A stretch of DNA of 9,598 nucleotides from Paludibacteraceae bacterium (lineage in GTDB: Bacteria > Bacteroidota > Bacteroidia > Bacteroidales > Paludibacteraceae): positions 1 through 9,598 of the forward strand of contig JAEDNI010000054.1 of assembly GCA_016302585.1 (NCBI GenBank), in the 5' to 3' direction. Below the pieces are notes generated by a model, which made no database searches, was not told the origin of the DNA, and was given only the letters and a program-made list of their open reading frames with translations. The position numbers were made by a program, and so were the translations under genes. Positions 5,544 through 9,598 of the stretch are shown in pieces (the first letter of the stretch is position 1; every line of letters begins with the position of its first letter).

Positions 5544-7095
5544 ACAAGAACAAGTACGGCGGCAGAGTCTGCAAGCCATGCGTGATATGGGCATCGACCC
5601 CTACCCTGCAGCCGAGTACGAAGTAACGGGGTATTCAACGGATATCAAGAAGGGGTTTGTGGACCGCGCAGAAGGCGAACCGGAACCGGAGGCAAAATGG
5701 TTTACGGGCAAACAGGTGCGTATTGCCGGTCGTCTGATGAGCAAACGTATCATGGGAAAGGCCTCTTTCATCGAGATTCAGGACTCCAAAGGACGTATCC
5801 AAGTGTATGTCAGCCGGGACGACATTCAGGAGGCTGTCGCCGAAGGCGAAGCTGCGCCTTTGACCGTGGAGCAGCAGATGTACAATGTAGTATTTAAGAA
5901 ACTGTTAGATATTGGCGATTTCATCGGCATTGAAGGTTTCGTTTTCCGCACCCAAATGGGAGAGATTTCCGTACATGCGAAGAAGTTAACGGTTTTGGCC
6001 AAGAGTCTGAAGCCGCTGCCTATTGTGAAATACAAAGACGGTGTGGCTTATGACGGCTTTAATGATCCGGAGCAACGTTATCGTCAGCGCTATGTGGATT
6101 TGGTTGTAAATGAGGGCGTGAAGAATACGTTCCTGAAGCGTGCAGCCATCTTACGTACCATGCGTCAAGTATTTGACGAGGCAGGCTATACCGAGGTAGA
6201 GACCCCTATTCTTCAGCAGATTGCCGGCGGAGCGAGTGCCCGTCCGTTTATCACACATCATAACTCGTTAGACGTAGATATGTACCTGCGTATTGCGACG
6301 GAGTTGTACTTGAAGCGACTTATCGTAGGTGGTTTTGAAGGTGTTTATGAGATCGGCCGTAACTTCCGTAACGAAGGAATGGATCGCAATCACAACCCGG
6401 AGTTCACTTGCATGGAGTTGTACGTGCAATACAAGGACTACAACTGGATGATGAGTTTCACGGAGCAGTTATTGGAGAAGATCGCGCTTGCTGTGAACGG
6501 TAGCACGAAGGTGCAGATCGGTGATCACGAGGTGGATTTCAAAGCACCGTATCGTCGTTTGCCGATTTTGGATGCTATCAAAGAGAAGACGGGTTTGGAC
6601 TTGGCTTCGATGGACGAGGATGCGATCCGCGCAGAGGCGAAGAAATTAGGTGTAGAAGATACGGAACATATGGGTAAAGGTAAGTTGATTGATGAGATCT
6701 TCGGCGAGACCTGCGAGGGCACGTTCATTCAACCGACTTTTATCACGGATTACCCGGTTGAGATGAGTCCGTTGACCAAGTTACACCGCTCTAAACCCGG
6801 TTTGACCGAGCGTTTTGAGTTGATGGTGAACGGCAAAGAGTTAGCAAACGCGTATAGCGAGTTGAATGACCCGATCGACCAATACAACCGTTTTGTGGAG
6901 CAGATGAAGTTGGCCGACAAGGGTGACGATGAGGCGATGGTAATTGACCACGACTTCATGCGCGCGCTGGAATACGGTATGCCTCCTACGTCGGGTATCG
7001 GTATTGGTATCGACCGTTTGGCGATGTTTATGACCGGTCAGCCGACCATTCAAGAAGTATTGTTATTCCCGACGATGAAGCCGGAAGTCAATTGA
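5527..7095 (+). CDS. lysS: Lysyl-tRNA synthetase, class II
   Basis: A 522-residue enzyme that charges tRNA-Lys with lysine in the cytoplasm. An N-terminal OB-fold anticodon-binding domain (about 60-155) contains VRIAGRLMSKRIMGKASF and IQDSKGRIQVYV. The class II catalytic domain follows. Motif 1 lies around 203-228 (RAAILRTMRQVFDEAGYTEV, then ETPIL). Motif 2 is EIGRNFRNEGMDRNHNPEFT (275-294), with Arg278 and the GMDRNHNPEFT loop typical of LysRS. Motif 3 is GIGIGIDRL (490-498) with Arg497. SPLTKLHR and NGKELANAYSELNDP (435-449) are further LysRS hallmarks that separate it from AspRS and AsnRS. The length is close to E. coli LysRS (about 505) and shorter than I recall for Bacteroides species. 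The ATG at 5527 puts residue 1 at the normal position. It heads the operon with gpsA and pgi; a hairpin-forming repeat covers its stop codon. Confidence 0.97.
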   Translation: MENLSEQEQVRRQSLQAMRDMGIDPYPAAEYEVTGYSTDIKKGFVDRAEGEPEPEAKWFTGKQVRIAGRLMSKRIMGKASFIEIQDSKGRIQVYVSRDDIQEAVAEGEAAPLTVEQQMYNVVFKKLLDIGDFIGIEGFVFRTQMGEISVHAKKLTVLAKSLKPLPIVKYKDGVAYDGFNDPEQRYRQRYVDLVVNEGVKNTFLKRAAILRTMRQVFDEAGYTEVETPILQQIAGGASARPFITHHNSLDVDMYLRIATELYLKRLIVGGFEGVYEIGRNFRNEGMDRNHNPEFTCMELYVQYKDYNWMMSFTEQLLEKIALAVNGSTKVQIGDHEVDFKAPYRRLPILDAIKEKTGLDLASMDEDAIRAEAKKLGVEDTEHMGKGKLIDEIFGETCEGTFIQPTFITDYPVEMSPLTKLHRSKPGLTERFELMVNGKELANAYSELNDPIDQYNRFVEQMKLADKGDDEAMVIDHDFMRALEYGMPPTSGIGIGIDRLAMFMTGQPTIQEVLLFPTMKPEVN

Positions 7096-7121
7096 TAATT
7101 GACAATTGATAATTGATAATT
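7089..7121 (+). repeat. 14-base tandem duplication across the lysS stop
   Basis: CAATTGATAATTGA occurs twice head to tail (7089-7102, 7103-7116), followed by a partial unit TAATT. The first copy contains the lysS stop codon. GTCAATT (7087-7093) can pair perfectly with AATTGAC (7097-7103), giving a 7-pair hairpin with a 3-base loop whose closing bases include the stop. The repeat fills most of the gap to the gpsA ATG at 7122. ATTGATAATTGA-type repeats are, from memory, frequent between genes in Bacteroidales. Confidence 0.75.
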
Positions 7122-8111
7122 ATGTATCGTAAAATCGCTATATTGGGTTCAGGTTCCTGGGCGACCGCTTTGGCAAAAATTGTGATGCAAAACCAAAGTG
7201 AGATTAACTGGTTCATTCGCCGTTTAGAGATGATTGATGAGTTTATCTCGACCGGAAAGAACCCTTCGTATTTAGGAGCCGCAGAGTTTGATGTGAGCCG
7301 TATTCATTTTTCGGCGGACATCAATCAGATAGTAGCAAAGTCGGATGTGTTGATTTTGGCTATTCCTTCTCCTTATGTAAAGCAGACCTTGAACAAGATT
7401 CGTCGCGACATGACGCATAAGGTCGTTATCTCGGCTGTGAAGGGAATGATTCCCGATGAAAACGTCATTATTACCGACTATCTTCACAACCGTTTTGGTA
7501 TCCCGTATGACCAATTAGGTGTAATTGCGGGTCCGTGCCATGCCGAGGAGATTGCTTTGGAGCGACTCAGTTATCTGACGATCGGCTGCGAGAACCGCCA
7601 GAATGCGGAGGTCTGGTCCCAACTCTTCCGCACGAACTATGTTCACACCACCGTTTCGAGCGATGTCATCGGGCTGGAATACAGTTCTGTGATGAAAAAT
7701 ATCTATGCTATCGCGGCCGGCATGTGTCAGGCGCTGCACTATGGCGATAACTTCCAGGCTGTGCTGCTGTCGAATGCTATTCAGGAGATCCAGCGTTTTG
7801 CTACAGCCATGAGTAATGTGCCTCGTGACATCACGGCATCGGGCTATCTGGGCGACGTGCTGGTGACCGGCTATTCTCAGTTCAGCAGGAACCGTCAATT
7901 CGGTCAGATGTTAGGTCTCGGATACTCGGTGAAAGCGGCCCAAATGGAGATGGAGATGATAGCCGAGGGTTTCTACGGGACCAAGGCCATTTATGAGGCT
8001 AATCAACGCATCCAAGTGTCGCTGCCTATTGTCGATGCGATGTATGAGATTCTTTATAACCGCCAGAAAGCGAAACCGATTATTAAATCATTAACAACTA
8101 AATTACAATAA
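7122..8111 (+). CDS. gpsA: NAD(P)-dependent glycerol-3-phosphate dehydrogenase
   Basis: A 329-residue protein, the normal size for GpsA (about 330-340). It reduces dihydroxyacetone phosphate to sn-glycerol-3-phosphate, the backbone for phospholipid synthesis. The N-terminal Rossmann loop is GSGSWATALA (9-18). Further signatures are ILAIPS (78-83), SAVKGM (Lys107), GPCHAEEI (137-144; most other bacteria have GPSFA here), the catalytic Lys192 in SSVMKNIYAIAAG, and the substrate-binding SRNRQFG around 255-261. The frame is open upstream to a TTG at 7113, but the ATG at 7122 gives the standard start MYRKIAILGSGSW. It lies 26 bases after lysS and 1 base before pgi, so it is the middle gene of the operon. 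No defects. Confidence 0.95.
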   Translation: MYRKIAILGSGSWATALAKIVMQNQSEINWFIRRLEMIDEFISTGKNPSYLGAAEFDVSRIHFSADINQIVAKSDVLILAIPSPYVKQTLNKIRRDMTHKVVISAVKGMIPDENVIITDYLHNRFGIPYDQLGVIAGPCHAEEIALERLSYLTIGCENRQNAEVWSQLFRTNYVHTTVSSDVIGLEYSSVMKNIYAIAAGMCQALHYGDNFQAVLLSNAIQEIQRFATAMSNVPRDITASGYLGDVLVTGYSQFSRNRQFGQMLGLGYSVKAAQMEMEMIAEGFYGTKAIYEANQRIQVSLPIVDAMYEILYNRQKAKPIIKSLTTKLQ

Positions 8112-8112
8112 T

Positions 8113-9456
8113 ATGCAAATCTGTTTAAAGAATGCAGCGAGCTTTGTTAAAGCTGATGCATTAAAACAATTAGAGTCAGCCACAGAGGCTGCCAACCAAC
8201 TATTAGAGAACGGCAAGGGTGCCGGAAATGACTACATCGGTTGGGTTCATCTCCCCTCCTCTATCACCGATGCTTTCCTGGCAGAAGTGCAAGCCTGTGC
8301 AGATGAATTGCGTAAACGCTGCGAGGTAGTGATCGTAGCAGGAATCGGAGGTTCGTACCTCGGTGCGCGCGCGGTGAATGAGGCTTTGGCTTCGGCATTC
8401 GATGCGTTTGTAGCCAAGGATCGCAAGAACCCGTACGTAGTGTACGCAGGAAACAATATCGGTGAGGACTATCTGGCTGAGTTGATGGAGTTCCTGGCTG
8501 ACAAGCAGTTTGGTATCATCAATATCTCAAAGTCGGGTACGACGACCGAGACAGCGTTGGCTTTCCGTCTGTTGAAGACGATGCTGGAGAAGCAAGTAGG
8601 CAAAGAAGAGGCGAAACATCGTATTGTTGCGGTAACTGACCGTGCGAAAGGTGCTTTGCGCAGTTTGGCAACCAAAGAGGGCTACACGACCTTCGTTATT
8701 CCGGATAATGTAGGTGGTCGTTTCTCTGTGCTGACACCGGTTGGTCTGCTGCCGATAGCAGTAGCAGGCGGTGACATCAAGGCGCTGGTAAAGGGTGCGC
8801 AGGACATGGAGAAAGCGACTGACGTAAGCGTGAAGTACGCAGAGAACCCGGCTTGCCAATATGCCGCTATTCGTAATGCGCTCTATCAGAGCGGTAAGAA
8901 GATCGAGATCCTGGTGAACTTCAACCCGAAATTGCACTACTTCAGCGAGTGGTGGAAACAACTCTATGGAGAGAGTGAAGGTAAGGATCATAAGGGAATT
9001 TTCCCGGCTTCTGTGGACTTCACGACCGATTTGCACTCGATGGGCCAGTGGATTCAGGACGGTGAGCGTTCTATCTTCGAGACCGTTATTTCGATCGAGA
9101 AAGCGAACAAGACCGTTCTTGTTCCGATGGATGCGGAGAATCTGGACGGTTTGAATTTCTTGGCCGGCAAGCGTGTAGATGAAGTAAACAAGATGGCTGA
9201 ATTAGGTACGCAGCTTGCTCACGTAGACGGCGGTGTGCCCAATATTCACATCTCGTTTGAGAAGATCGACGAGTACAACATCGGTCAGTTCATCTATTTC
9301 TTCGAACGCGGTTGCGGCATCTCCGGCTACGTACTGGACGTCAATCCGTTCAACCAACCGGGCGTAGAGGCGTACAAGAAGAACATGTTCGCTCTTCTCG
9401 ACAAACCCGGCTACGAAGAAGAAAGCAAAGCTATCAAAGCTCGTCTGGCGAAGTAA
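8113..9456 (+). CDS. pgi: Glucose-6-phosphate isomerase
   Basis: A 447-residue enzyme that interconverts glucose-6-phosphate and fructose-6-phosphate in glycolysis and gluconeogenesis. The length fits the shorter bacterial PGI form (about 445-450, as in Bacillus) and not the 550-residue E. coli type. Visible motifs are AGIGGSYLGARA (76-87), the sugar-phosphate loop SKSGTTTET (139-147), GGRFSVLTPVG (201-211), WWKQLYGESEGKD (280-292) with the catalytic-base Glu, His308 in DLHSMGQW, and NPFNQPGVEAYKKN (411-424) with Lys422 of the second PGI signature. The ATG is one base after the gpsA stop, so translation is probably coupled. A strong hairpin 55 bases past the stop ends the operon. Confidence 0.97.
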   Translation: MQICLKNAASFVKADALKQLESATEAANQLLENGKGAGNDYIGWVHLPSSITDAFLAEVQACADELRKRCEVVIVAGIGGSYLGARAVNEALASAFDAFVAKDRKNPYVVYAGNNIGEDYLAELMEFLADKQFGIINISKSGTTTETALAFRLLKTMLEKQVGKEEAKHRIVAVTDRAKGALRSLATKEGYTTFVIPDNVGGRFSVLTPVGLLPIAVAGGDIKALVKGAQDMEKATDVSVKYAENPACQYAAIRNALYQSGKKIEILVNFNPKLHYFSEWWKQLYGESEGKDHKGIFPASVDFTTDLHSMGQWIQDGERSIFETVISIEKANKTVLVPMDAENLDGLNFLAGKRVDEVNKMAELGTQLAHVDGGVPNIHISFEKIDEYNIGQFIYFFERGCGISGYVLDVNPFNQPGVEAYKKNMFALLDKPGYEEESKAIKARLAK

Positions 9457-9586
9457 ACGATACCCGTTTGAGGAAATCGGAAAGATAAAGACGCCGGTTG
9501 CGCCACGTATGACCGCCTATTGTTTCAACATAACAATGGGCGGTTTGTTGCGTTTCCAACAGTTGGAGAAATTGTTCTTTGTCCAT
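9434..9586 (-). CDS. Short ORF at the right edge, uncertain gene
   Basis: A 50-codon minus-strand ORF (ATG 9586-9584, or 9592-9590; the frame stays open to the window edge, so it could be longer). The product begins MDKEQFLQLLETQQTA and continues with HTWRNRRLYLSDFLKR. The composition is reasonable for a small soluble protein. Its last 23 bases overlap the 3' end of pgi on the other strand, and its middle lies on the probable pgi terminator hairpin. I do not recognise it. It may be a real convergent gene starting or ending here, or chance. Confidence 0.35.
   Translation of the reverse strand: MDKEQFLQLLETQQTAHCYVETIGGHTWRNRRLYLSDFLKRVSFTSPDEL
9512..9551 (+). terminator. Probable terminator of the lysS-gpsA-pgi operon
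   Basis: ACCGCCTATTGTT (9512-9524) pairs with AACAATGGGCGGT (9532-9544) over 13 pairs, with one T-G wobble and a 7-base loop. It is followed by TTGTTGCG, a modest T-rich tail. It lies 55 bases after the pgi stop. The tail on the opposite strand is not T-rich, so it fits termination of the rightward operon. The weak U-tract lowers confidence. Confidence 0.6.
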
Positions 9587-9598
9587 ATGCATATAATT

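Noticed and set aside
7113..7121. TTG start for gpsA giving three extra residues
   Set aside because: It lies in the tandem repeat; the ATG at 7122 gives the usual GpsA N-terminus directly before the Rossmann strand.

Overview
The window looks like chromosomal DNA from a member of Bacteroidales (Bacteroidota). Three things point there. Promoter-like sites match the Bacteroidota sigma-factor pattern (TTTG, about 20 bases, TAnnTTTG). Start codons lack clear Shine-Dalgarno sequences and have A/T-rich leaders. The lysS-gpsA-pgi gene order is one I recall from Bacteroides. I cannot name a genus. LysRS, at 522 residues, is shorter than I remember for Bacteroides itself, so a neighbouring family or an uncultured lineage is possible.

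Layout. (1) At the left edge, on the minus strand, are the first 26 codons of a membrane protein resembling a Na/phosphate cotransporter. (2) A 315-base gene-free stretch (80-394) holds two promoter-like copies, several hairpins and an 18-base inverted repeat. (3) A small basic conserved hypothetical gene lies on the minus strand (395-778), preceded by four short 10-base tandem units. (4) A minus-strand operon holds gdhA (NADP-type glutamate dehydrogenase) followed by a 1008-residue protein, joined by a TGATG stop/start overlap. That protein has two receiver-like domains and a PPDK/PEP-synthase N-terminal ATP-grasp domain, but no phosphohistidine or PEP-binding domain. (5) A divergent promoter region (5295-5526) serves gdhA leftward and lysS rightward. 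(6) A plus-strand operon lysS-gpsA-pgi follows, with gaps of 26 and 1 bases, ending in a strong hairpin that is probably a terminator. (7) At the right edge a short minus-strand ORF overlaps that hairpin and may or may not be a gene.

The gene content is central metabolism: ammonium assimilation or glutamate catabolism (gdhA), glycerol-3-phosphate synthesis for lipids (gpsA), hexose-phosphate interconversion (pgi) and lysine charging of tRNA (lysS). The gene of least certain function is the receiver/ATP-grasp protein. Its tight coupling to gdhA suggests a role tied to nitrogen or pyruvate/PEP metabolism, which is inference.

The most unusual observation is a 117-base palindromic element (3631-3747) lying inside the coding sequence of the receiver/ATP-grasp gene. 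It has perfect 11-base terminal inverted repeats, is packed with hairpins, and is exactly 39 codons long, so it adds a low-complexity segment to the first receiver-like domain without breaking the frame. It resembles, in principle, the in-frame palindromic elements known from Rickettsia. I saw no CRISPR array, tRNA, rRNA, transposase or phage gene.
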